DNA from: Occultella kanbiaonis
GTDB lineage: Bacteria > Actinomycetota > Actinomycetes > Actinomycetales > Beutenbergiaceae
DNA length: 64,000 bases
Assembly (NCBI RefSeq): GCF_009708215.1
Contig: NZ_CP046175.1
Coordinates: 3,720,001 to 3,784,000, forward strand
Direction of reading: 5' to 3'
Within the stretch, counting starts at the first letter, position 1. Each line of letters opens with the position of its first letter. This document shows positions 45,112-53,653 of this stretch, in pieces. Both the position numbers and the translations under genes were made by a program. The notes beneath the pieces were generated by a model that was given only the letters and a program-made list of their open reading frames with translations, made no database searches and had not been told where the DNA came from.

Positions 45112-45480
45112 TCAGGCTGAGCGGTACGCCCGCCAGCCGCCGGCGGCCGAGATGTCCGCGTGCCGGCCGGAGGCGACCTCCTCGGGTCGCAGCACCATGG
45201 ACAGCACGGCGCGGCCATCCTCCAGGCGGATCACGCCGAGCTCCAGCTCGGGCGGCTCATCGGGCAGGAACCGCTCCGCCAGCACCACCAGCGGCACGTC
45301 GTAGAGCTCACCGACGATTGCGGCGGTCCCTCCCGGGGCGATGCCGGGGAACTCGTCGCGGACGGAGAAGAACCGGTACCCGGGCGCCGTTCGCACCGGC
45401 CCGAGGAACGGGTGCCCCGCGATGTTGTGGTGCACGCCGCCGCCGCGCATGCCCTCACCGTTGACGAACAGTTCAGTCAT
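45112..45480 (-). CDS. Allophanate hydrolase C-terminal-like (gamma-glutamylcyclotransferase-fold) protein
   Basis: 122 aa from the ATG at 45480. The sequence LFVNGEGMRGGGVHHNIAGHPFLGPVRTAPGYRFFSVRDEFPGIAPGG, then IVGELYDVPLVVLAERFLPDEPPELELGVIRLEDGR, matches stand-alone relatives of the C-terminal AtzF domain, a small barrel whose role in allophanate hydrolase is not settled. Location just upstream of the allantoin operon, which releases urea, fits a link to urea or ureide metabolism, but this is inference. Overlaps nothing; 14 bases after the alpha/beta hydrolase stop. Confidence 0.65.
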   Translation of the reverse strand: MTELFVNGEGMRGGGVHHNIAGHPFLGPVRTAPGYRFFSVRDEFPGIAPGGTAAIVGELYDVPLVVLAERFLPDEPPELELGVIRLEDGRAVLSMVLRPEEVASGRHADISAAGGWRAYRSA

Positions 45481-45494
45481 GCCTGTACACGCTG

Positions 45495-46337
45495 TCACGG
45501 GTGGGCGGGAGAAGCCAGGTCCGGACCCGGACCGGCGTGCCGTCGGAGCCCGCCCAGGAACGCCTCCAGCTCGGCGGTGAACCGTTCGGGGGCTTCGATG
45601 CAGCTGACGTGTCCGACGCCGGGAAGGATCACCAGGCGCGATCCGGGGATCGCGGCGCAGAGGGCGTCGGCGACGAACCCCGGTGCCCGGACGTCGGCCG
45701 CGCCGTGCAGCACGACCGTGGGCACGTCGATCAGGGGCAGGACGTCACGCAGGTCCGCCTCAGCCGAGGACCGCGCCATCGCTCGGAACCCGCCGGGACG
45801 GAAGGATGCGGCGATGTTGTCGCGAACCTCGGCGACCAGGTCCGTCGGGACGTCCGGCGAGAACATGCTCGGCACCATGGTCGATGCGAACTCCGGGGCC
45901 GGCAGCAGCGACGCCGCAAGGCAGGTCTGCAACCGCTGCGCGACGGTGGCAGCCGGCAGCGATCCCGTCCAGCCTGCGTAGGCACCGGCGAGGAAGAGTC
46001 CCCGCACCTGGGCACCACGATGCCGCCAGTACTCGAGAGCCAGGGCGCCACCGAAGGACAGCCCGACGAGGACGGGCTGCTCGAGTCCGAGCGCGGAGAT
46101 CAGCCCGGCGAGGCTGGTCGCGTAGTCCGGCAGCCGGAACGACTCGGGCACGTCCGAGGATCCACCGGACCCTGGCGGGTCCCAGGAAACGACCGTGTAG
46201 GAGCCCGACAGGGCGTCGATCTGGTGGTGCCAGGTCCCTGCCCCGTCGCCGACGAACCCACCCAGGAGGACGATCGGCCGGCCGCGGCCTGCCCTCGTGA
46301 AGGCGATCCGGATCCCATCGACGTCGACGGCGTCCAC
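45495..46337 (-). CDS. Alpha/beta hydrolase
   Basis: 280 aa from the GTG at 46337, which has GATCAT six bases upstream. Fold motifs: IAFTRAGRGRPIVLLGGFVGDGAGTWHHQIDAL, nucleophile elbow VLVGLSFGGALALEYW (Ser about residue 98), acid region VVLHGAADVRAPG and His in ILPGVGHVSCIEAPE. Similar proteins are esterases, haloperoxidase-like or lactonases; substrate unknown. A longer frame to 46499 exists but its extra N terminus is Arg/Gly-rich and unlike a protein. Lies in the segment that interrupts the catabolic region. Confidence 0.8.
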   Translation of the reverse strand: MDAVDVDGIRIAFTRAGRGRPIVLLGGFVGDGAGTWHHQIDALSGSYTVVSWDPPGSGGSSDVPESFRLPDYATSLAGLISALGLEQPVLVGLSFGGALALEYWRHRGAQVRGLFLAGAYAGWTGSLPAATVAQRLQTCLAASLLPAPEFASTMVPSMFSPDVPTDLVAEVRDNIAASFRPGGFRAMARSSAEADLRDVLPLIDVPTVVLHGAADVRAPGFVADALCAAIPGSRLVILPGVGHVSCIEAPERFTAELEAFLGGLRRHAGPGPDLASPAHP

Positions 46338-46411
46338 CGATCCATGATCCCACCCGCCGGGCCGGGACGGAATGGCGTCGAACAGACGACCGGGACGCCC
46401 TCGGCGCGGCA

Positions 46412-47224
46412 TCACGACTCCCGCCCACCGTGGTGTCCGGCCGTCTCCGTGGCCGTGGTGCGGACCCAGGCATCGATGCGGTGCGCCACGTCGGGCCATC
46501 CGCCGTCGAGCATCAGGTCATGACCCGAACCTTCGACGACCACGGCTCGGGTGCCGTACGTACGCGCCGTCCGTTCCATCTCCGCCAGGGTGAAGAACCG
46601 GTCCTCCTCGGCCGCCAGTACGAGCACCGGTGCCCGGACCCGGTCCGGTCGGGGCCGCACCACGATCGTCTGCAGGAAGGCCAGGTAGGACTCGTCCCGG
46701 AGCCGAATCCAGGTGTCATGGACGACCCACGGGTCGGTCCGGGCCGTGAAGAAGAGATCGCGCACCAGGGCGTGGGTGCGGACGAACGGCCGCATCCGCA
46801 GGGTCATGGTGGCGCGCAGGAGAGCGGTCGGGTGCCGCAGTGCCAGGCGGCCGACGGCGGGCAACGTGCCGCGGGCCGGTGTCGGCGCCAACAGCACCAG
46901 CCCCGCCACCCGCTCGTTCTCCAGGAGCCTCTGCGCGACGAGGCCACCCAACGAGTGCCCGACGACGACCAGCGGCGGCCGACACCCGGCCGCCGCATCC
47001 CGGACGTCCTCGACGTAGTCGTCGATGCGGTGCCAGATCCGCCCGGTCCGCCCGTCGTGACCGCGCAGCTCGACGGTGCGGACGTCGTTGCCGAGGTCGC
47101 CGAGCCGCTCGGCCATGTCCTCCCAGCACCATGGTCCGTGCCAGGCGCCGTGCACGAGCAGGATCGTCGCTCCGGTGGTGACACCGGTCGGCGCCGTGAA
47201 CCCGGTGGCAGGATCGGTGGTCAC
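46412..47224 (-). CDS. Alpha/beta hydrolase
   Basis: 270 aa starting at the GTG at 47224, which overlaps the methyltransferase stop by four bases (GTGA), so translation is coupled. LLVHGAWHGPWCWEDMAERLGDLGNDVRTVELRGHDGR, elbow VVVGHSLGGLVAQRLL (Ser about residue 95), Asp in LAAEEDRFFT and His in VEGSGHDLMLDGG. Resembles lipase/esterase-type serine hydrolases. Pairing with a methyltransferase suggests a small-molecule tailoring unit. Confidence 0.82.
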   Translation of the reverse strand: MTTDPATGFTAPTGVTTGATILLVHGAWHGPWCWEDMAERLGDLGNDVRTVELRGHDGRTGRIWHRIDDYVEDVRDAAAGCRPPLVVVGHSLGGLVAQRLLENERVAGLVLLAPTPARGTLPAVGRLALRHPTALLRATMTLRMRPFVRTHALVRDLFFTARTDPWVVHDTWIRLRDESYLAFLQTIVVRPRPDRVRAPVLVLAAEEDRFFTLAEMERTARTYGTRAVVVEGSGHDLMLDGGWPDVAHRIDAWVRTTATETAGHHGGRES

Positions 47225-48285
47225 GGCCGCGCCTCGTACACGATGTTGAACGGGGTCTCGGTGACCCGCCGGAACCGGCCGAAGCCGGCCTCTTCGATGA
47301 TCCGGGCGATCGGCTGCTCGCCGGCCTGGTTGCCGAGCGCATCCGACGCGCCCTCGGAGATGGCGTGCGGGACGCACAGGAAGATCGAGAGCGAGTAGTA
47401 GAGCCGGCCGACCGGCGTCAGGTTGTCCGCGACGACGTCGCCCGCGTACGGCTCGACGATCAGCCACACGCCGTCCGCGGCCAGCGTGCTGCGGATGTGC
47501 CGGGCGGCCCCGACCGGGTCGCCCATGTCGTGCAGGCAGTCGAACGTCGTCACGAGCCCGAGTCCGCCTCCCGTGAAGTCGGCCGCGGCGGCGACGGCGA
47601 ACTCGACCTTGTCGCCGAGCCCTGCCTGCGCCGTCAGCTTCCTGGCCAGCTCGATGGAGCCCGAGTCGTTGTCGTACCCGATCACGGTGGAGGCCGGGTA
47701 GGTCTCGGCGAGGATCCGCGTCGACGACCCGAGCCCGCAGCCGACGTCGGCCACCGTGATGCCGCCGTCCAGCCGCTCGACGAGCCCGTCCACGGCGGGC
47801 AGCCAGCTGCTGACCAGGTTCGCGACATAGCCGGGCCGGAAGAAACGCTCGCAGCCCACCGCGACGTCGTCGCCGTGCTCGCCCCAGGCGAAGCCGCGCC
47901 CGCTGTGGAATCGGTCGATGATCGCGTCCCGGTCGTCGAAACACGCGAGAGCCATCTGGAACGCGCCGGGCAGCACGAGCCCGTCCGGGTCGGCGAAGGC
48001 GAGCGCCTGTGCCGGGGTCATCCAGTACTGGTCGGTGTCCGGCCGGTAGCTCACCAGCTTTCCGGCTGCCTGCCCGCGCAGCCACTCGCGCACGTACCGC
48101 TCCACCGTGCCGGTGTACTCGGCGAGCTCGACGGCGGTGAGCGGGCCGGCCTCGGCCAGCGCGCGATACAGGCCGAGCCGGTCACCGATCACGATGTTGC
48201 CGGCGGCGCCCGTGGCCCCCAGGTCGGTGACGAAGCGGCCGAGGAGTTCGTTCAACTCGGTCTCGTCGATCGTGGTGTTCGTCAT
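47221..48285 (-). CDS. Class I SAM-dependent methyltransferase
   Basis: 354 aa. N-terminal winged-helix-like part (LGRFVTDLGATGAAGNIVIGDRLGLYRALAEAGPLTAVELAEYTGTVERYVREWLRGQAAGKLV) followed by a Rossmann methyltransferase domain: ITVADVGCGLGSSTRILAETYPASTVIGYDND, LVTTFDCLHDMGDPVGAARHIRSTLAADGVWLIVEP. Architecture is like small-molecule O/N-methyltransferases. GGAGAGGGACCA precedes the ATG. Three SARP-type direct repeats lie 78-105 bases upstream, so a SARP activator, encoded 650 bp away, may drive this gene and the hydrolase behind it. Confidence 0.85.
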   Translation of the reverse strand: MTNTTIDETELNELLGRFVTDLGATGAAGNIVIGDRLGLYRALAEAGPLTAVELAEYTGTVERYVREWLRGQAAGKLVSYRPDTDQYWMTPAQALAFADPDGLVLPGAFQMALACFDDRDAIIDRFHSGRGFAWGEHGDDVAVGCERFFRPGYVANLVSSWLPAVDGLVERLDGGITVADVGCGLGSSTRILAETYPASTVIGYDNDSGSIELARKLTAQAGLGDKVEFAVAAAADFTGGGLGLVTTFDCLHDMGDPVGAARHIRSTLAADGVWLIVEPYAGDVVADNLTPVGRLYYSLSIFLCVPHAISEGASDALGNQAGEQPIARIIEEAGFGRFRRVTETPFNIVYEARP

Positions 48286-48351
48286 TGGTCCCTCTCCTGA
48301 CCCGGCCGAGCCCGGTGCTCGGGCCGTGTCGCTCAGCGTGACCCGGCGACC

Positions 48352-48390
48352 CTGGCCGGAGGTTGGCGCAGTGTTGGCGGAACCTTGGCG
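48352..48390 (-). promoter_or_regulatory. SARP-type direct repeats upstream of the methyltransferase
   Basis: TTGGCG at 48363-48368, 48374-48379 and 48385-48390, exactly 11 bp apart (one helical turn), plus a weaker CTGGCC in register at 48352. SARP/OmpR-type activators bind such 11-bp-spaced heptamers overlapping the -35 region. A -10-like CACGCT lies about ten bases downstream in the transcribed direction. Confidence 0.7.
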
Positions 48391-48508
48391 GCCGCACGCG
48401 GGCACACGGCCGGGCGCCGAGGAACGGCCGGCCATCGAGGTCACAATGGGGCTGGACCGAACGAGAGTCCTCGGAGCAACCAGGCAATCAGAAGCGAGGC
48501 ACACCTCC

Positions 48509-48865
48509 ATGACGGCGACAGCTGACCACGACGCGTACATCGCCCAAGCGCCCGAGCCCTTCCGGCCCTCACTGAAACGGTTGCGCGCGCTGCTGTCCCG
48601 CGCCCTGCCGGAAGCGGACGAGATCGTCGCCTACAACATGCCCGGCTTCAGGATCGGCGGCACGGTCGTCGCGAGCTACGCGGCGTTCAGCAAGCAGTGC
48701 GGGCTCTACGTCCTTCCGGGCGCGATCTCCGAGTATGCCGAGGAGATCGCGACCGCCGGCCTCAAGGCAACGAAGACCGGCATCACCTTCTCGCTGCGCA
48801 ACCCCATCCCGGACGACCTCGTCGAGAAGCTGGCACGGGCGTCGCGAACGGGCGCCGGGGCCTGA
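48509..48865 (+). CDS. DUF1801 (YdhG-like) protein
   Basis: 118 aa. DHDAYIAQAPEPFRPSLKRLRALLSRALPEADEIVAYNMPGFRIGGTVVASYAAFSKQCGLYVLPGAI and FSLRNPIPDDLVEKLARAS are the typical DUF1801 signatures (related to Bacillus YdhG/frataxin-like fold). Cytosolic, function uncertain. GAGG lies 14 bases before the ATG; an upstream in-frame ATG at 48446 would add 21 residues. Shares its upstream region with the divergent methyltransferase, so the repeats there could affect it too. Confidence 0.82.
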   Translation: MTATADHDAYIAQAPEPFRPSLKRLRALLSRALPEADEIVAYNMPGFRIGGTVVASYAAFSKQCGLYVLPGAISEYAEEIATAGLKATKTGITFSLRNPIPDDLVEKLARASRTGAGA

Positions 48866-48931
48866 CGGGCTCAGTCTGATCGATCAGGCGGTCACCTCCC
48901 GTCATCGGAAGGCTCATCCGGCAGGCACGTC

Positions 48932-49681
48932 CTAGCGCAGGAGCTGGTGGTAGTAGCGCTGCACCGTCGCTCCGGGCTCCGTGCCGAGCTCCTCGCTCAG
49001 GATCATCCGGAGCCGCCCGTAGCAGGCCAGCGCCTCGGCCTCGTTCCCGCCGGCCGCGAGTGCACGCATCAGCAGCAGGTGCCCGGTCTCGCGCAGTGGC
49101 GCGAGCTCGACGAGCTCGCGGGCCGACCGCTCGGCCCCGGGCAGCTCGGTGGCGTCGATCGCGAGGCAGGTCGTCGCATAGCACTCCAGGGCGCGGAGCC
49201 GGGCGTCGGCGAGCCGGCGCCGCCAGCCGTCCAGCCACTCGGCGTCCACCCCGGGTAGGAGCGTCCGCCGGGCGACGAACAGCGCGGCGAGGCTCGCATA
49301 CCAGGCTCGGTCCCACTGCCGGGCGCCGACGGCCGACTCGGCCGTGTGCAGGGCCACGAACGCGCGGTCGACGTCGACGTGGGCAGGTTCGGGCAGTACG
49401 ACGGCGAGTTCGGCGCGCCCGCGGATCAGGTCGGCGCCGACGGCGGAACGCAGCTTGGAGATCAGCACCGTCAGCGCGTTGGCGGCAGCCGCCGGAGGCG
49501 ACTCGCCCCACAGTGCGTCGACCAGTGCGTCCCGAGCCATCGGCTGGGGCCTGTTCAGGACGAGAAAGGCGAACAGCGTGCGCGCCTGACGGCTCGGCAG
49601 ATCCTCGGCGAGACTGCGGCCGCCCAGCTCGACGGCGAACGTCCCGCACAGCTGCACCCGAACGCCGGCTCTGTCCTGCAC
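48932..49681 (-). CDS. SARP/AfsR family transcriptional activator (BTAD domain)
   Basis: 249 aa from the GTG at 49681, chosen for GAGGTGG upstream; an ATG at 49762 is in frame and would add 27 residues. N-terminal winged-helix DNA-binding domain (VQLCGTFAVELGGRSLAEDLPSRQARTLFAFLVLNRPQPMARDALVDALWGESPPAAAANALTVLISKLRSAVG) followed by a bacterial transcriptional activation domain with TPR-like helices (DRAFVALHTAESAVG...GRLRMILSEELGTEPG). No NB-ARC part, so a small SARP. Such proteins often activate a nearby specialised-metabolite cluster; the 11-bp repeats at 48352-48390 are the obvious target. Confidence 0.88.
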   Translation of the reverse strand: MQDRAGVRVQLCGTFAVELGGRSLAEDLPSRQARTLFAFLVLNRPQPMARDALVDALWGESPPAAAANALTVLISKLRSAVGADLIRGRAELAVVLPEPAHVDVDRAFVALHTAESAVGARQWDRAWYASLAALFVARRTLLPGVDAEWLDGWRRRLADARLRALECYATTCLAIDATELPGAERSARELVELAPLRETGHLLLMRALAAGGNEAEALACYGRLRMILSEELGTEPGATVQRYYHQLLR

Positions 49682-49760
49682 GCTGTCCCACCTCGGCTCC
49701 TGCGTGGCTTGCCGCCATCGATTGTCATCCTGCGGGGCGGCGAAGCACAATCGACACATC

Positions 49761-49925
49761 ATGATCCGTCAGGTGCGTTGTGAGTGCGGCTTCACCGCGC
49801 GTGGCTCGACCGACGACGAGGTGATCACGCTGATCCTCGCCCACGTCGGGCAGGACCATCCCCACCTCGCCGCCGTCGAGACGGCCGACGACGTGCGTGG
49901 CTGGATCGAGCTCGTCCCGGAGTGA
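49761..49925 (+). CDS. DUF1059-like small protein
   Basis: 54 aa (RQVRCECGFTARGSTDDEVITLILAHVGQDHP). Two Cys (CEC) and two His (AHVGQDH) form a likely small zinc site, as in DUF1059 proteins. Starts back-to-back with the SARP gene and ends at the stop of the convergent DUF6986 gene without a spacer. Function unknown. Confidence 0.7.
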   Translation: MIRQVRCECGFTARGSTDDEVITLILAHVGQDHPHLAAVETADDVRGWIELVPE

Positions 49926-51254
49926 TCAGGCCCGCGCCGGCCGCGCCAGCGATGCCAGCGGTGCGCGCTCGAGGCCGGCGAGATCGGCGGCGGCAAGGGC
50001 GCCGCAGTCGAGGCCGCGCAGCACGAAGCCGGCGAGCGCCTTCGCGGTGGCGGGTTCGTCCAGCACCGCGCCGGCCCGCCGGTCGAGGTAGGCGCCGAGC
50101 CGGGTGACGGCGTCCGGTGCGGACGCGCGGAAGTAGGCGTAGGTGGCGGCGAACCGGCTCGGCAGCTGCGCCGGGTGCAGGTCCCAGCCCTGGTAGAAGC
50201 CGCGGTGCAGCGAGCGGGTGACCAACCGGCCGTGCAGCGCCCAGGCCGCCCGCACGCCGTCGGGCTCGCCGACCGGCAGCACGTTCGTGGAACCGTCGGA
50301 CAGGTGCACGCCCGTGCCCGCCGCGGCGAGCTGCATGACGGCCTTCGCGTGGTCGGCGGCGGGATGCTCCATGCTCTGGTCCGCGGCGGCGATGCCGAGC
50401 GAGGCGGAGTAGTCGTAGGTGCCGTAGTGCAGGCCGCTGACCCGGCCCTGGCCCGCGTGCAGCATCGGTGCGATGAGGGCGGTGCCGTCCGCGCCGAGGA
50501 TCGCCTGCGGCGTCTCGACCTGGATCTCGAACCTGAGCCGTCCGGTGACCAGACCGAGCCTGGCCTCGAGGTCGGCGCAGGCGAGCACCATCGCCCGCAC
50601 CTGGGCCACGGAGGTGACCTTCGGCAGGGTGAGCACGAGGCCGTCCGGGAGCCCGCCCGAGGCGAGGAGTTCCCCGACGAACAGCGCGAGCGTGCGGAGC
50701 CCACGCGCCCTGGTGGCCGGCTCGAGGCACTTGAACCGGATCCCGACGAACGGCGGGAGCCGACCCGCGGCGCCGGCCTGCGCGACGGCACGGGCCGCGG
50801 CACGCACGTCCGCGTCCTCGTCGTCGCCGCCGTAGCCGTCCTCGAAGTCGATCCGCAGGTCCTCGATGGGCTCCGCCTCGAGCTTGGCGAGCACGAGGCC
50901 GGCGATCAGGGCTCGCTCGCCGGGGTCGGTGACCAGCGCGTGGGCGTCGAGCAGGACGTCGATGCCGCCGACGGCGTCCAGTGCCTCCTGTGCCTGCCTG
51001 CCCCAGCGGGTCGGCAGGTCCGGGTTGTACCGGTCCCCCGGCACGTAGACCGTGTGCACCGGCTGCCGGGCGCCGGCGTCCCCCGGGTAGAGCCGGGCGG
51101 CCCGGGCGTCCGGCTCGGCGAGCAGGTCCTCGATGGCGCGCGCCGCCGTCGAGGACAGGCCCACGACCGCCCCGCGGTCGGTGCCGTCCTCGCCGTCCGT
51201 GCCCGCTGTGCCGTTCATGCCGTTCGTGCCGTTCGTGTCGTTCGTGCCCGCCAC
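49926..51254 (-). CDS. DUF6986 family protein, HpcH/HpaI aldolase-like
   Basis: 442 aa. A low-complexity Asn/Gly/Thr N terminus (encoded by short direct repeats GTTCGTGCC) precedes a TIM barrel related to citrate lyase beta/malyl-CoA lyase aldolases: VHTVYVPGDRYNPDLPTRWG, DLRIDFEDGYGGDDEDADVRAAA, VGIRFKCLEPATRARGLRTL, LVLTLPKVTSVAQVRAM, LRFEIQVETPQAILG and VSGLHYGTYDYSASLGIAAADQSMEHP, with the metal-binding Glu/Asp. It starts three bases after the malic-enzyme stop. In Actinobacteria such genes accompany purine/allantoin catabolism; substrate unknown, glyoxylate-related aldol chemistry is my guess. Confidence 0.75.
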   Translation of the reverse strand: MAGTNDTNGTNGMNGTAGTDGEDGTDRGAVVGLSSTAARAIEDLLAEPDARAARLYPGDAGARQPVHTVYVPGDRYNPDLPTRWGRQAQEALDAVGGIDVLLDAHALVTDPGERALIAGLVLAKLEAEPIEDLRIDFEDGYGGDDEDADVRAAARAVAQAGAAGRLPPFVGIRFKCLEPATRARGLRTLALFVGELLASGGLPDGLVLTLPKVTSVAQVRAMVLACADLEARLGLVTGRLRFEIQVETPQAILGADGTALIAPMLHAGQGRVSGLHYGTYDYSASLGIAAADQSMEHPAADHAKAVMQLAAAGTGVHLSDGSTNVLPVGEPDGVRAAWALHGRLVTRSLHRGFYQGWDLHPAQLPSRFAATYAYFRASAPDAVTRLGAYLDRRAGAVLDEPATAKALAGFVLRGLDCGALAAADLAGLERAPLASLARPARA

Positions 51255-51257
51255 GGC

Positions 51258-52721
51258 TCAGCCCCCGACCGTGGCCGAGAACTGGGGCGCGGCGGCGTCG
51301 ATGTCGGGCTCGACCGTGTGCCCGGCTCGCTCCCGCTCCACGCGGGCGACGTCCTGGACCGCCTTCGCGACCGCCTCGGCCACCGTCGGGTCGAAGACGC
51401 TCGGCACGATGTAGTTGGGGTTGCGCTCGGAGTCGGCCACGGTGTCCGCGATCGCGACGGCGGCGGCGCGCAGCGTGGCGTCGCTGATGGCGGTGGCGTG
51501 GGCGTCGAGCAGCCCACGGAACAGGCCCGGGAACGCGAGCACGTTGTTGATCTGGTTCGGGTAGTCGCTTCGCCCGGTGGCCACCACCGCGGCGTGCTGG
51601 GCGGCTTCGATCGGGTCCACCTCGGGATCGGGGTTCGCGAGTGCGAAGACGATCGCGCCGTCGTTCATCGCCTCGATGTCCGAGCCGTCGAGGATGCCCG
51701 CGGCGGAGACGCCGATGAACACGTCCGCCCCGGCCATGCCCCCCTTCAGCGACCCGGCGAAGCCCTCGGGGTTCGTGTTCTCCGCGAGCCAGCGACGGTG
51801 CGCGTCGACGTACTCACGTCCGGCGTGCACGGCGCCGGTCCGGTCGAACCCGATGATGTTCGTGGCCCCTTCGCCCGCGAGCAGGTGGATGATCGCGGAG
51901 CCCGCGGCGCCCACGCCGGAGACCACGATGCGCACGTCGGCGAGCTCCTTGCCGACCACCCGGAGCGCGTTGATGAGGGCGGCGAGCACCACGATCGCGG
52001 TGCCGTGCTGATCGTCGTGGAAGACCGGGATGTCCAGTTCCTCGCGCAGCCGCCGCTCGATCTCGAAGCATCGCGGCGCGGAGATGTCCTCGAGGTTGAT
52101 GCCGCCGTAGCCGGGCGCGATCGCCTTGACGACCATGATGATCTCCTCGGTGTCCTTGGTGTCCAGGCAGACCGGCCAGGCGTCCACGCCACCGAACTGC
52201 TTGAACAGGGCGGCCTTGCCCTCCATGACGGGCATGGCGGCGGCGGGCCCGATGTCGCCAAGGCCGAGGACGGCCGTGCCGTCGGTGACGACGGCGACCG
52301 TGTTCCGCTTGATGGTCAGGCGGCGGGCGTCCTCCGGCTTCTTCGCGATCGCCAGGCAGACCCGGGCCACGCCGGGGGTGTACGCGCGGGACAGGTCGTC
52401 TCGGTGGCGCAGGTTCACCTTGGGCCGCACCTCGAGCTTGCCGCCGAGGTGCATCAGGAAGGTGGCGTCGCTGACCTGGCGCACGCTGACGCCGTCGATC
52501 GCCTCGAGGGTCGCCGAGATCGTCTCGACGTGTGCGCCGTCGACGGCATTGCACGACACGTCGACGACCATGCCGGAGTCGGTGGACTCGACCACGTCGA
52601 TGCCGGTCACGGCGGCTCCGGTGGCGCCGACCGCGGCCACGATGTCCGTGGTGGTGCGCGGACCGGTGGGCGCCTCCACGCGCAGGGTGATCGAGTAGCT
52701 CGGGCTGGGGAGGGCCATCAT
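51258..52721 (-). CDS. NAD-dependent malic enzyme with N-terminal ACT-like domain
   Basis: 487 aa. Oxidative decarboxylation of malate to pyruvate. N-terminal 85 residues ([37 protein letters not shown]) form an ACT domain, presumably allosteric. Malic domain: [77 protein letters not shown], metal-binding [13 protein letters not shown] and [15 protein letters not shown] domain [17 protein letters not shown]. With malate synthase (58-60 kb) it can turn glyoxylate and acetyl-CoA into pyruvate. Divergent from the IclR gene, sharing an operator. Confidence 0.92.
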   Translation of the reverse strand: MMALPSPSYSITLRVEAPTGPRTTTDIVAAVGATGAAVTGIDVVESTDSGMVVDVSCNAVDGAHVETISATLEAIDGVSVRQVSDATFLMHLGGKLEVRPKVNLRHRDDLSRAYTPGVARVCLAIAKKPEDARRLTIKRNTVAVVTDGTAVLGLGDIGPAAAMPVMEGKAALFKQFGGVDAWPVCLDTKDTEEIIMVVKAIAPGYGGINLEDISAPRCFEIERRLREELDIPVFHDDQHGTAIVVLAALINALRVVGKELADVRIVVSGVGAAGSAIIHLLAGEGATNIIGFDRTGAVHAGREYVDAHRRWLAENTNPEGFAGSLKGGMAGADVFIGVSAAGILDGSDIEAMNDGAIVFALANPDPEVDPIEAAQHAAVVATGRSDYPNQINNVLAFPGLFRGLLDAHATAISDATLRAAAVAIADTVADSERNPNYIVPSVFDPTVAEAVAKAVQDVARVERERAGHTVEPDIDAAAPQFSATVGG

Positions 52722-52752
52722 CGGTCCAATCTCTCGCGATTCGGATTCACAC

Positions 52753-52767
52753 TTCCACTTAGTGGAA
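52753..52767. promoter_or_regulatory. Inferred IclR-type operator between malic enzyme and regulator
   Basis: TTCCACTTAGTGGAA, perfect except for the 3-base centre (CTTCCAC/GTGGAAG), midway between the divergent malic-enzyme and IclR genes. It probably allows the regulator to control both itself and the malic-enzyme operon. Confidence 0.75.
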
Positions 52768-52837
52768 GCATAGGCGATACTGGGATCTGACGGAAGCAGG
52801 TTTCACGCCGGGCCCAGCGATAGGAGAAGGTAGGGAC

Positions 52838-53641
52838 ATGGAGAGCACACCGTCGACGGAGACGACCCAGCCGGAGCCCCGGGAGAAGGTCGCGAGCGGC
52901 CAGGTGCAGTCCGTGGACCGCGCGATCGAGCTGCTGGAACTGATGGCGGATGCCGGCGGAGAGGCGGCGCTGTCCGAGCTCGCGGCCAGCACCGGGCTGC
53001 CGCTGCCGACGATCCACCGGCTGATGCGCACGCTCCTGTCCCGCGGGTACGTGCGTCAGCTGCCCTCGCGGCGCTACACCCTCGGGCCCCGTCTGATCCG
53101 CCTCGGCGAAAGTGCCGGACGCCAGCTCGGGGCCGGCGCCCGCCCCTACCTGACCGCCCTCGCGGCAGAGCTCGGCGAGACCGCGAACCTGGCCATGATC
53201 GACCGCGACATGGCGGTGTACGTGGCCCAGGCGGCATCCCGCCACTCGATGCGGATGTTCACCGAGGTGGGCCGCCGGGTGTTCACCCACGCGACCGGCG
53301 TGGGCAAGGCCGTCCTGGCCCAGCTGCCCGACGCCACCGTGCTGGAGATCGTGGCCCGGGTGGGCATGCCGGCCGCGACCCCCCAGACGATCACCGACCC
53401 ACAGGCGCTCCTGGCCGAGCTCGCGAAGATCCGCGAGCGCGGCTATGCCATCGACGACGGCGAGCAGGAGATCGGGGTGCGCTGCTTCGCCGTCGGGGTG
53501 CCCGGCGCGCCCACGCCCACGGCGCTGTCCATCTCGGGACCGTCCGCACGCGTCGGCTACGACTTCGCCGAGACGGCGGTGCCGGTGCTGCAGCGCACCG
53601 CCGCCGACCTGGCCAAGGAACTCATCTCCCCCGCAGGCTGA
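52838..53641 (+). CDS. IclR family transcriptional regulator
   Basis: 267 aa. N-terminal winged helix-turn-helix at about 25-85 (SVDRAIELLELMADAGGEAALSELAASTGLPLPTIHRLMRTLLSRGYVRQLPSRRYTLGPRLIRLG) and C-terminal effector-binding GAF-like domain (ETANLAMIDRDMAVYVAQAASRHSMRMFTEVGRRVFTHATGVGKAVLA...GVRCFAVGVPGAPTPTALSISGP). Location within allantoin/glyoxylate genes and the repeated TTCC-N7-GGAA sites make it the likely AllR-like pathway repressor, with glyoxylate, allantoin or allantoate as possible effector (inference). Start ATG with GAGAAGG about ten bases upstream. Confidence 0.9.
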   Translation: MESTPSTETTQPEPREKVASGQVQSVDRAIELLELMADAGGEAALSELAASTGLPLPTIHRLMRTLLSRGYVRQLPSRRYTLGPRLIRLGESAGRQLGAGARPYLTALAAELGETANLAMIDRDMAVYVAQAASRHSMRMFTEVGRRVFTHATGVGKAVLAQLPDATVLEIVARVGMPAATPQTITDPQALLAELAKIRERGYAIDDGEQEIGVRCFAVGVPGAPTPTALSISGPSARVGYDFAETAVPVLQRTAADLAKELISPAG

Positions 53642-53653
53642 CCGGCTCACGGG

